Positions 45,370-54,700 of a stretch of DNA of 64,000 nt are shown piece after piece. The stretch is taken from the NCBI RefSeq assembly GCF_963678635.1, contig NC_087068.1:9184027-9248026 (forward strand). The letters are read 5' to 3'. The position numbers were made by a program, and so were the translations under genes. Source of the DNA: Symsagittifera roscoffensis. Lineage: Eukaryota > Xenacoelomorpha > Acoela > Convolutidae. Each line of letters begins with the position of its first letter. Within the stretch, counting starts at the first letter, position 1. The notes under the pieces were generated by a model, which was given only the letters and a program-made list of their open reading frames with translations, was not told the origin of the DNA and searched no databases.

Positions 45370-46560
45370 TAGCCTACACTACTTATATACAGCTATCGTG
45401 TGCGTTACATGTAATTTTACCAGCATAATTTTTTGCCGAAAATTACATGAAAAAATCTTCGTTGTAACATCGTTCGAAGTTCTTTTTGCTACTTTTGAGC
45501 GTTGCGGTCTTTCATCCTACAAGTGGAGCTTCGCCTCTGTGTTAAAAATTATTTATGATAAAATCTATTATCTATTTACTTATCTACTTCCACTATATAT
45601 TCAAATGCGGGCTTCACTATCTCGCCATGTTTATGCTTTTTCAACGTATTGTTTTTGCATGTTTAACGAAAGAATTTTTGCACGTTGAAGCTATACCGTA
45701 TTTTGCAATGGTTAAGAATTTGTCTTGCAATTTTCCAGCTTGACTTCAATGTTTTGTTTTTGTCAAGTTTGAAATTAGCAACCCTAAAGCGAGATGCTGC
45801 CAAGGTTACCCTAGGGGCTGCAAATCTTGCATCCAAGTGTGACTGCTGTCAGTTGTCAGTTGCTGCCGAGGTACTCTTAGGGGCTGCACAGCTTGACCGC
45901 AAAAGTGACTGCTCAAATGCTTTTTCTTTTCGAGATTTGAATTTTTTCAATGTTTTTTTTTCAAAAAAAAAAAACGAATTGTAAAAAGTGTTCTTTGGCT
46001 ACTCTTAGAGGTTGCAAAGATTGTCCCCTAGTTTGGATGTTCAAAATTATCTTAATTTCTGAGATATGCTGTTTTAAATCTTTTTTCAAACATTTTCTGC
46101 AAACTAACGATCTAAAAAAGTTTCTAAGCTCGAAATACTCAACTTTATCTTCTTTGAAAATTGCAATTTTTCAAATATATACTTTTTAAATTTTGAAATT
46201 GTTGACCCTTTGTGTGGTGATGTCAGGTTTCTATCAGAGGATGCATTTGTGGCCTCTCCTCGTAATATTATGGCTCAAATTTTTTTAAGGATTTTTTCTG
46301 ATATTTGAAAATTTATTGCGATGGATTATGAAACCCATTTATGAATTTGATGATTTTGCAATTGAGCTTGTTTTAATTTTTGTTTAAAATGGAACGTGCA
46401 GTTGTATGTTGTCGACTATTTTAGATTTTCCCTTTCTAAGATCTGACACCCAATAGTTTTGGTGATTTGACCATTTTAGTTAAGAAGACCTTTAAGTAAA
46501 AAAAAATTTTTTTTTGTTCAAATTTTGAAATTAAAAGCGTTGTCGGATTGCCACTGGATG
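45370..46560. other. AT-rich intergenic DNA with a short diverged tandem repeat
   Basis: No gene supported. Between 45780 and 46035 three diverged units share GGNTACNCTNAGNGGNTGC followed by CAAATCTTG, CACAGCTTG or AAAGATTG. At 45520-45545 GTGGAGCTTCGCCTCTGTGT resembles the 3' end of the SINE-like family seen at 46571 and 60108. Confidence 0.5.
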
Positions 46561-46570
46561 TCTTTTTTTT

Positions 46571-46743
46571 GGCCGAGAGGGCAGGTCGTGAGACTCAAGG
46601 TTTCGAGATTGCAGTTTCGAAGCCCATACGTCGCAAAGCTTGTCTAATTCGAGACTTATTTCTGTTTTTTCTTATGTCACTTTATAAAGCTGCTTTTTTG
46701 TCGTGTTCTCGCTAGTGTGTGCGACGCGCAGCTTCGCTTCTGT
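46571..46743 (+). repeat. tRNA-derived SINE-like element
   Basis: The head has an A-box-like GGCCGAGAGGGCAGG and a B-box-like CAGTTTCGAAGCCC, about 45 bases apart as in a tRNA-type Pol III promoter. The tail (CTTTATAAAGCTGC, GTGTTCTCGCTAGTGTGTGC and AGCTTCGCTTCTGT) is shared with the copy at 60108-60285. The head does not fold into a proper tRNA acceptor stem, so it is not a tRNA gene. Confidence 0.65.
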
Positions 46744-47224
46744 CATTTATTGTTATTCTTTATTATTGTTCCTACAACTGAAAATGGGAAGAAACTTAGT
46801 TCAGCTTTTTTTTGAAAGTCAAAAATTGCATTTTTTCATGAAAAAGGTTTTTTGGATACCTTGTTCAATGAGCGATGAATCATTAGTTCACGCATCAAAA
46901 AAAACTTTGGTGTATGATTGATACCTCAATAGGGTACAAGAAAGTGGTAATGTCAAATTCGTAGAGCACAAATAGGGGTGATCCGCTGAAAATGTATCTG
47001 AAAGACGGACGGATATGCTTGGATCAGCCTTTCCCGATACTGCGATAATTTTTCTGAAGTTTTTTTTTGGAATACAACAATACAAATCATGATGGTAATC
47101 TGAAGTGCGTTAAAATGTGTTATTGTTCGTTCCCAATTCGCGAAGTGGTCGGGGAGCAATAATTAAAGAGCCGGCCTGGAATTTGAGTTTTAGTACTTTG
47201 TGTAAAAATATCTTCAGATATAAA

Positions 47225-48679
47225 ATGCCGGCGCCGAAGCGAAAGTCCGAGAACGGGAAAACAGCTGCAGTTGGTAAAAAGGCGAAGGGTGGGAAGGAAA
47301 AAGCCGAAGCAGAAGAAACTAAAGTCTACACTTTGCAAATTAGCAAAGGCAAAGGGGACCCGAATCAATCAGAAACTGGAATTTTAATATCCGGTTTGAT
47401 GGTGTCTGAGCATATTGGTCGCGTAAGAGATGGAGTAAGCAGCCAATGTCTATTTTTACCTCACAGAATTTCTGGATTAAATTCAGTTAAAATTGACCAA
47501 ATCGTATCTCATTGTTCTGCGGCTCACGCTGTGTTAATATCGAGCAATAACGAAGTGTTTGTGATGGGAAGAAACGAAAATGGTCAGCTTGGCATTGGAA
47601 AAGAAGGAAAGGGAACAGATGTTCAGTTGCCTACCAAACTTGATCAGAAGTTGTTTGATGACCAGAAGATATCAAATGCAGCTTGTGGTAAAGGACACAC
47701 TTTGTTTCTGTCAACAGAAGGAAATGTTTTCGCGTGTGGCGATAATTCTCAAGGTCAGCTTGGGATAGGCGGTTCCCTTACAAGTATGACTCGGCCAAAG
47801 AAACTGAGTTTTGAGCCGACAGTTAAAATCGTCGCTTGTGGTCAAGCATTTAGCATGATCGTAGATATTGCAGGCGGTCTTTATTCGTTCGGTTTCTCGG
47901 AGTACGGGCAACTGGGCAATGGTTCAGATGGAAAAACTCTCGGAAAAGCGAACAAGTATGTTTTCAACAACGCACTGAAGCCAGAAAGAGTGATCAGATT
48001 TGTCATGAAAGGTGAGAACGTCAAAGAAATTCGGGATGTTGAAGACGTATCGATCAAAATGGTTGCTTGTGGCTACAATCATACGATTGCGTTGGACACT
48101 GAAGGACGCATATTTACCTGGGGATGTGGCTTTTACGGCCGGTTGGGACATAACAGCACTGTTGACGAGTACTATCCTAGACAAATCATCAGCTTCTTAC
48201 ATTTCAAGACATGTGAAATAACAGGTATTCAAGCTAGTTCAACGTACACTCTTGTAAGTATGGCCCACAAAATGATGTATTTGTGTGGTCAAATAAAATC
48301 TTCATCGAGCGCAGCTGAAATGTACTTCAAACCTGTCATGGATATTTCTGGATGGCGAGTGGACAGTATTGGCTGTGCGAATAAATCGATCCTAATTGTT
48401 GCCGACGAGAAAGCAATTGCATGGGGTCCTTCGCCTGTATACGGCGAACTGGCCCTGGGCGATGGAACCGACGGAAACACGAAGTCTTCGGCTAATCCCA
48501 AAATCATTCCAACTTTGGAGAGGTTCGTGAACAAAAAAGTGGCTTGTGGAAATATGTTCACGATTTTCATGGTCGACTTGAGCAGCAAAAAGGAAAACGA
48601 AGAGGAAAAAAGGAAAGAATTTGAAGAAAATGTGAAAAAGTTTAACGAATTTCCGCTGTATTGCGGCTTTAAAGAATAG
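47225..48679 (+). CDS. rcc2: RCC2 (TD-60) homologue, RCC1-type beta-propeller, 484 aa
   Basis: A single uninterrupted ORF. The ATG at 47225 is chosen because it starts the basic tail (MPAPKRKSENGK) typical of RCC2 and is the first ATG in frame; the open frame upstream has no ATG. An acceptor-like ATCTTCAG lies about ten bases before it. Residues 1-33 are basic and nuclear-localisation-like. Residues about 88-450 form the propeller, with blade motifs NENGQLGIG (117), DNSQGQLGIG (173), SEYGQLGNG (225) and GFYGRLGHN (302), plus an insertion at about 238-275 as in RCC2. The segment GWRVDSIGCANKSILIVADE...AWGPSPVYGEL (376-409) is diagnostic for RCC2 rather than RCC1. The C-terminus (451-484) is a charged helix. 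RCC2 acts in chromosome passenger complex function, spindle assembly and Rac/Arf signalling; length matches the family. No intron is seen. Confidence 0.9.
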   Translation: MPAPKRKSENGKTAAVGKKAKGGKEKAEAEETKVYTLQISKGKGDPNQSETGILISGLMVSEHIGRVRDGVSSQCLFLPHRISGLNSVKIDQIVSHCSAAHAVLISSNNEVFVMGRNENGQLGIGKEGKGTDVQLPTKLDQKLFDDQKISNAACGKGHTLFLSTEGNVFACGDNSQGQLGIGGSLTSMTRPKKLSFEPTVKIVACGQAFSMIVDIAGGLYSFGFSEYGQLGNGSDGKTLGKANKYVFNNALKPERVIRFVMKGENVKEIRDVEDVSIKMVACGYNHTIALDTEGRIFTWGCGFYGRLGHNSTVDEYYPRQIISFLHFKTCEITGIQASSTYTLVSMAHKMMYLCGQIKSSSSAAEMYFKPVMDISGWRVDSIGCANKSILIVADEKAIAWGPSPVYGELALGDGTDGNTKSSANPKIIPTLERFVNKKVACGNMFTIFMVDLSSKKENEEEKRKEFEENVKKFNEFPLYCGFKE

Positions 48680-49271
48680 CTGACTGTTTTTATCGTATGA
48701 TTTCAATTGTCGTTTTATTGTTGAAAGTCTCGTAATAATTCCGATTTGATCTCGTGAATTTGAATTTGTGCAATAGATCTTTTCTCAAGAGAATTTTACC
48801 AGTGACCTCTATTTATTTCGTCTACAATTGTAATGAGTTCAATAAGAATTTTAATCTGTCTTTTTTGTGTGTTTTTGATGCTATTTATTGATGTCTGAAT
48901 TACAGAATTTTGTCTGATGCGTAAATTATGAGTTTTTGTTTCATCGTTTTCTCAAAATTGCTTATTCGAACCAATAGATGGAGACTTTTTGCTCTGTATT
49001 TCTTCAAAAATATCAATATAGAATTATGTGCAGATTATCGCTGTTGTCATTGAAACAGCTGAAACACGCTTTTACGAAAACAGAGTTTTGGATATTTGCT
49101 GACCAATTTTTTATTGAATACTCCTTAACTAAAAAAACTTGATTGTTCAAATTGATTTAAAGGGAGTGAAAGTGATCAAAGATTGAAAAATATGAATAAT
49201 TATAAGCATTACATAGCACCATCTAAGTGAATTTCAAACAGTTACATTTTTCGAGCTTTCAACTACTATTT
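48680..49271. other. Intergenic, 3' side of two convergent genes
   Basis: No gene. RCC2 (plus) and the next gene (minus) converge here. A variant poly-A signal, AATAAGAA, lies at about 48840, about 160 bases after the RCC2 stop; I saw no perfect AATAAA in the first 200 bases. Confidence 0.4.
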
Positions 49272-49847
49272 TCATTCTATAACTTCGTAGAAATTACTGG
49301 CACTGTCGTCATTAGGAGAATGAGTATTATGTTGGCTCAGCCGTTTTCCGGTGCCAGTGAAACATTGAACGCTTCGTGGGGCTATTATGTACCTCGAGTA
49401 ATATTCTTCCTGACTCATATTAGACACCGCTTCTTCTGATTCGGTCGTGACGTCATTGCTATCGTAAGTTACGATGTGCATATTGGCCAAACATATCTCT
49501 CTGTCTCTTTTGAAGTTCCGGTAATCATAATTAGTCATCACAGGTCGACCATTTTGAGGAGTTTCAAAATCGGTAGCTTTTGAAGTGACGCTACCCGAAG
49601 GAAAACAGTGAGGATATTTTTCGTGCATTCGTCGTTTGAGTAACATGACGCGAAGTTTGTCATCGTTGTCATTTGAATCGCTGTTTCCGCAAGAGCGAAT
49701 TGAGGATTTTTCCTCACTTTCAGAAGTGTCACGTTGACTGAAGATTGAAGAGCAGTCGTTGATTTCTTTCTCTTTCAGTCTAAACAGCAGCCAGTCAATT
49801 CTGAACTGAATAAGTTGCGCAGTTTTGACTACCGAGATCCAACGCAT
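49272..49847 (-). CDS. Unrecognised acidic, Ser-rich protein, 191 aa
   Basis: Complete ORF with a true ATG at 49847. Residues 1-30 (MRWISVVKTAQLIQFRIDWL) are hydrophobic and amphipathic. Residues 30-65 are Ser/Asp/Glu-rich (SESEEKSS, DSNDNDDK), then KRRMHEKYPHCFPSG and an NYDYRNFKRDREICLANMHI segment, with a C-terminal QHNTHSPNDDSASNFYEVIE. The tyrosine-rich, acidic tail looks like a cytoplasmic tail or adaptor. No family is recognised. An acceptor-like TTATTCAGTTCAG in the coding DNA near 49805 means that the first exon might really end elsewhere and residues before RIDWLL could be intron. A TATATATATA word lies about 30 bases before the ATG. It is convergent with RCC2. Confidence 0.6.
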   Translation of the reverse strand: MRWISVVKTAQLIQFRIDWLLFRLKEKEINDCSSIFSQRDTSESEEKSSIRSCGNSDSNDNDDKLRVMLLKRRMHEKYPHCFPSGSVTSKATDFETPQNGRPVMTNYDYRNFKRDREICLANMHIVTYDSNDVTTESEEAVSNMSQEEYYSRYIIAPRSVQCFTGTGKRLSQHNTHSPNDDSASNFYEVIE

Positions 49848-50357
49848 TAATTTGTAAAATTTCAGTGCATTTTAAGTTATATATATAGAACTCGATTCAT
49901 TTTATGAGGAATTTCATCTCGACTTTGGTAGGAAATATTTTCATCCTTTTCTTTTCTTTCGAAATTACATGTTAGGAAAATGGTTGTTTGGTTAGTGTTT
50001 CTGATGGATGATATCGTTAAAGCATTTAATTTGAATGTATTTTTTGTTTTTCAAAATGTACACCTCAACTATCGTGTGAACCTTAGCAAACACGAAAGAC
50101 GCTCATTAGCCTTCTTGGTTGTAACTCTTTTCGCTTCCCCCCCCCTTCCCCCACATTCCAAAATGTTCTATTTTTTTTTAGTTGTCTGTGTTATTATGGC
50201 TGAGTGCATTATACTACAAGAACAAATATTTTCATAAAAGCTTAGTTGTTCACCATGCATAATTTCATTAGATTACGACAACGTAAAAATAGTTTTTCAA
50301 AGCTGAAATTCAAATTGTGGGAGTGGAAAAGAGCCGCAATGTGCAACGTCAAGTTAG
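49848..50357. other. Intergenic between two minus-strand genes
   Basis: AT-rich, with a C-run at 50138-50146. No gene or RNA supported. It should hold the 3' end of the two-exon gene and the promoter of the 49847 gene. Confidence 0.4.
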
Positions 50358-51005
50358 TTAGTACCTAATGTAGAAGTTTCGTGGAAGTGACGAAGTGCAG
50401 TTCTCTTCCATGTCTCTATAGGCAGCCTTTCCTTGTCCCTCAATTCCCATTTTGTCCCCAACTCCTCCCCCTCCCAAATCCGGATACTCTCTAGTGTACT
50501 TCTGGAGCAGTCTGTACTTCCTACGCATCGGCACTGGACTCTGTAAAATGGAAGTGATTTTATATCCGTCAAATGAAATAGAAAATGAGAGCTTAATCTT
50601 TCAGTTATTTCGATAAAATAACATGAATATTGATATAAATATTGTCTCGACATGGTTATGTAAATGTCTACCAAAATGGCCAAAGTGTCTTCCAAATTCA
50701 GTTCCTAATTTTTCAAGATAGTCTATATATTTAGGATGAATGTGTATTCTATTGAGGGGGCATCAATGACTATAAATTTAGGGCGAATTGTTATTGTTTT
50801 GAGGGTTGGTATGAATGAAACATGTGACTTGGGTCCCTCTCTTTTGCTGTACCTGTATGGGTGTGGTGTGCATGCTGGCACTTCGCTCCACACACCTGTT
50901 GAGTCTATCCAGACTACCACTCACCTCCCCCAACATCCCATTCACAATACTCAGCAGGTCCCCAACCGACACTTCTGAAAGGTCAAAAACAATATGAATT
51001 ATCAT
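50358..51005 (-). CDS. Small two-exon gene (exons about 50974/51005-50853 and 50540-50358), function unknown
   Basis: Exon 1 reads VSVGDLLSIVNGMLGEVSGS then LDRLNRCVERSASMHTTPIQ, and ends in phase 0 at a CAG/GTACAG donor (50853/50852). Exon 2 starts in phase 0 after a strong CCATTTTACAG acceptor (edge at 541/540) and reads SPVPMRRKYRLLQKYTREYP, a glycine run, then ...SLPRNFYIRY and stop at 50358. The 312-base intron is AT-rich against GC-rich exons, and phases and splice sites agree, which is why I believe it. The 5' end is unclear: an ATG at 51005 is in frame (MIIHIVFDLSEVS), but TTTTTGACCTTTCAG just inside it is a good acceptor (exon edge 50974), so earlier exons are possible. Exon 1 has heptad-like hydrophobic spacing, suggesting a coiled coil. 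No family recognised. Confidence 0.5.
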
Positions 51006-51009
51006 TAAG

Positions 51010-51290
51010 AGTCGATGAACTTAGTTCACACTCTTATATAGGTCGCGATGATTTTTTTTGTTTTTTTTAGGAAAAGTATTAAAATTTGTTCACGCTCAAA
51101 ATTTACTTCTTTGCTGTTTGACTTGTGATTTCTTTTCAAGTTCAATGCATTTCGACTGTTAAAAGAAAGGCAAACTCCACTATTGTACAGCGGAAGTGTA
51201 AAGGTCACGACGAAAAAGGTGATCGACTTCTACTTTCGAAAGTGGAATTTTACCAGCGAAATAAAAAAAATCACCTATTTAACTGTCTGT
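51010..51290 (+). repeat. R4 dispersed repeat, copy one
   Basis: Matches 58695-58960 in order: TATATAGGTCG, a TTTTTAGGAAAA or TTTCAGGAAAAA block, GTTAAAAGAAAGGCAAA, TCCACTAT, ACAGC, TTTCGAAAGTGGA and CCAGCG with AAATAAA. It lies between the two-exon gene and the zinc-module gene. Confidence 0.75.
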
Positions 51291-51710
51291 TGGCTATGTT
51301 CTTAGAGTTTTTTCTGAAAAGGAAATCATCTTATGTTTGAAGGAAATGAAATAAAAAGCGATGAAATAAAAAGCGAATAAATTATTCTAGCGATTGGTCA
51401 TTGTCGGTTGAAGATCCTATTTCCTCAACCCCTCTGAAAAATCTGTTCTACTCTCACACCAACCGATTGTTTTTTTTTTTCATGCTTCTATATTTCATGG
51501 GTTTTAGCAAATAAATCAAATTCAATGATTTCTCATAACTTCCGCTCAATTTTTTGTAAGAGTTAGTTGCTCAAAATTTGTCTAATGGGTTTTTCGCCTA
51601 ATGTAAATGTGGAAGTATTAAAATGAATTGTTGGAAGCAAATTTTCCATCCATGGTTTCGCTTTTAGTTTTATTTCAGGTCCACTTGTATGGTATAACAA
51701 CTAAATTGTG
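51291..51710 (+). promoter_or_regulatory. Upstream region of the zinc-module gene, with splice-acceptor-like site
   Basis: AT-rich with no coding. TTTTAGTTTTATTTCAG ending at 51678 is a strong 3' splice or trans-splice acceptor about 32 bases before the ATG at 51711, implying an upstream non-coding exon or trans-spliced leader. No TATA box is convincing. Confidence 0.5.
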
Positions 51711-54700
51711 ATGGATTTCTACGGCGGTCGAAGCAACTCAAGGCATCTAGACGGTGCCATGGGAATGCATTCGGCAGTCGACAATTCCTCCCCTCTACGA
51801 CGAAAAGCAACGGATCCTTCGCGTCTCGGACCCATGTCGATTATAAATAAAACTGAACCTTCATTCAATGGTCATGTTCCGCGTTCGTCGACTTTTCATG
51901 ACATTGAGTTCGAACCGAGAGCAATAATGACTCGAGAAGTCGAATATAGTCATGAAACTCCGATTCGAGAAAATTATTCAAAAATGCGTCGTATTCGGAG
52001 TCCCGAACCAACTCGAAGCATCGGCGAAGTTATGGCTGGAGTTTACTACAACACACTGTCGGATAAGGAATTATCGTCGGAAAAACGTATCTTCAAACTT
52101 GTTTCGATTCTCAAAAAACGAGCGACATCGTTTTCTCTTGACGCTAAGCAATTGCAAATGTTAGTTGAAAAGTTTCTCGATAAATTGATAGCAGATAAAA
52201 ATTGGTCTGCGATGACTGTTGAGAAAGCATTGCTTTTATGTGCTACTTTAGATGAAGATTTTGATGAAAACGTCGAACTGTGTGATTGGTTCGAGTGCAA
52301 ATTTTGCGAATTAGCTCACCCTCCTGGAAAATACATTTGCACTATGTGCGGTGAAAAGTTTCAACACGAAGTTTTCCTACAAGCCCATAAAATGACATCT
52401 CATAATAGCGCTGCAGTGATCACAGGAATTGCTTTGGTATGTCAGGCATGTAATGTTAATTTCAACGAAGATCCGAGGCAACTTGCGATTCATATACGAG
52501 AAAAGCATATGTGTCCCTATAATCATATTGAGTGTCCGAAAAAGTGCGGCGAGTTAGTTGTTGAAAGACATATCGAATCGGTTTCGGATCATATAGCTGA
52601 GAAGCATGAATGTTCGGTGTGTCATGATCCGATCACGAGGAAAAACAGTGATCAACATAGATTCACATTTCACGGAATTTCTCCGGATTTAGTTAAAAGT
52701 GTCAATAAAATTTTGTCAAGTTCAAGAAAAGTTGACATTGTTGAAAATGCGCCAAAAGGTCAAGAGTTGGTCATTCAAAGGGAAATTCCGAAGCACGAAA
52801 TCAATCAAGCTGTTCTGGAACAACTTGACGATACAGAAGATGAAGATCCGGATAGAGGAAAGTTCTCGAAATGTTTGGATTGCAGTTTAAGAGTCCCGTT
52901 TGGAGGTTATAAATGTCCTGATTGTTCTCAAATGTTCATGTACAGAGTGCAGCTTTTCTTACATTTTCGAGATTTTCATCGAAAAATGTCGAGTTTCTCG
53001 TTGTCATGTGAAATTTGCGGAGATCTTGCAATGTCTCTTAATGCGCTTTTAGTTCACGTTATCAAAGAAGAACATGCATGCAAAAGTGAACATTTGCAGT
53101 GTTCTTACGGATGCGTGAACTTATTTGCAAACTTGAGTGACCTTGCGATGCATAACGATGAACAACACGAATTCTTTTGCCCTCATTGCAAAAATGTTGT
53201 AGCTGTGCAAAGCAAATCGACGCATACTAAAAACTGCGTCCGAGGAATTAGAACGATAACTGACGAATCAGAGACCCCGCCGGAAAACTTGATGGAAAAA
53301 TGTGTAGCTTGCTTGTTTCAATGTCCGCAATCAGTTGCTTACATGTGTGAAATTTGTGCAAGTTCAACAACAACCGGTAAAGTGGCTGAATTTGTCGATG
53401 AAATAGAATGGATGGCTCATATTTTAAAAGAGCATAAAGAGCAAAGTGCGGCGTTTAGGCAGAGAACTCTAACTTGCGCTTTGTGTCCGGAAACTTCTAA
53501 TGATGATGCTTTTGACATTTTGTCCTTTTTGCACCACAGAAAAATGTTTCACTCTATTTGTGACACACATCGGAGATGTCCCAACCGACCATGTAGTGCA
53601 ATACTGCCCGAAAAGGACTCAGAATGTTCCGAGCACTTTAAAAGTGGATGTATTTTCAAATTTGATCTTAGTAAAGCTCGAAGAATTGAATTTGAGAATC
53701 CTACTTGGAAAAGTTGCAGAAACTGCACTTATGTTGTGAATGTTAAAGCATTAATGTTCTGTGATTTGTGCACGGATGCACCGTGCGCACCTTTCGTAAC
53801 TTCAACTGAATTCGCACTGCATATGGTCAAAACGCACGGAATGATGACTGACCGCTCGTATAACTGTGCGCTTTGTCGAACAGAGTTTGGCAATATCGAT
53901 GATTTTGCTCAACACAGAGCTATTTTTCATAAGTTTTGCGTTCATCATTTAGTATGCCCGAAAACTGAATCGTGCGCATTTTTATTCGGGCTGGAGTTTG
54001 ACGGAACTTTCCATGCGAGAAATGATAACTTTTGTGCAGTTCAAATCCCGCACGGACGCAAAAACCGAACCAAGTATTGCAATGTGTGCTCGGCTTTTTA
54101 CAAGATGACCCTCATCAATGTGTGTTATTTCTGTTCTGACCGACCATCTTTTGTCTCGGATAACGAGTACCTTTTTCATCTGCTAGAGGTACATGGTCGA
54201 AAGTTAGCGGGGAAAATTGCTTGTGCTGATTGCAGTATGACATTCGATGAACCTTTAAGTTGGAACCAGCATTCAGTAGCAATTCACCAACGGTGTATTA
54301 TGCATAAGTTCTGTCCAAATAGCACAGAATGTTTCACGGTTTTCCCAAGGAGTGAAATATCGTTTGAGCATGCGTGTAGCTATGAAAACGTAGTTCAAAC
54401 CCCGATGATACCTCTAGTTAGACCTTCGAGACCTCCGTTGCGACCGACAGTCACGAGACGTCAGATGTTGCCGGAGCCCTCAGTGAGAGTCACTCAAATG
54501 GAAATTCCAAGCGCAAATAGCAGATCGATGATGAGTTTTCCCCCGCCTCAAGCTTTGTTCGGACCCTTAAATGTCAGGCCTCCGCAGCCAATTGTTCATA
54601 ACCCGCCTGCTATGGTTCCTTCGAAAAAACCCATTCCCCAGAAATCAACCAGCAGTCCGCCAAAAACTGATGCTAAAGTGAAACAATCATCAGTGGCTCC

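Noticed and set aside
47117-47224. N-terminal extension of the RCC2 frame
   Set aside because: The frame is open, but has no ATG before 47225, and an acceptor-like site precedes that ATG; residues do not resemble RCC2.
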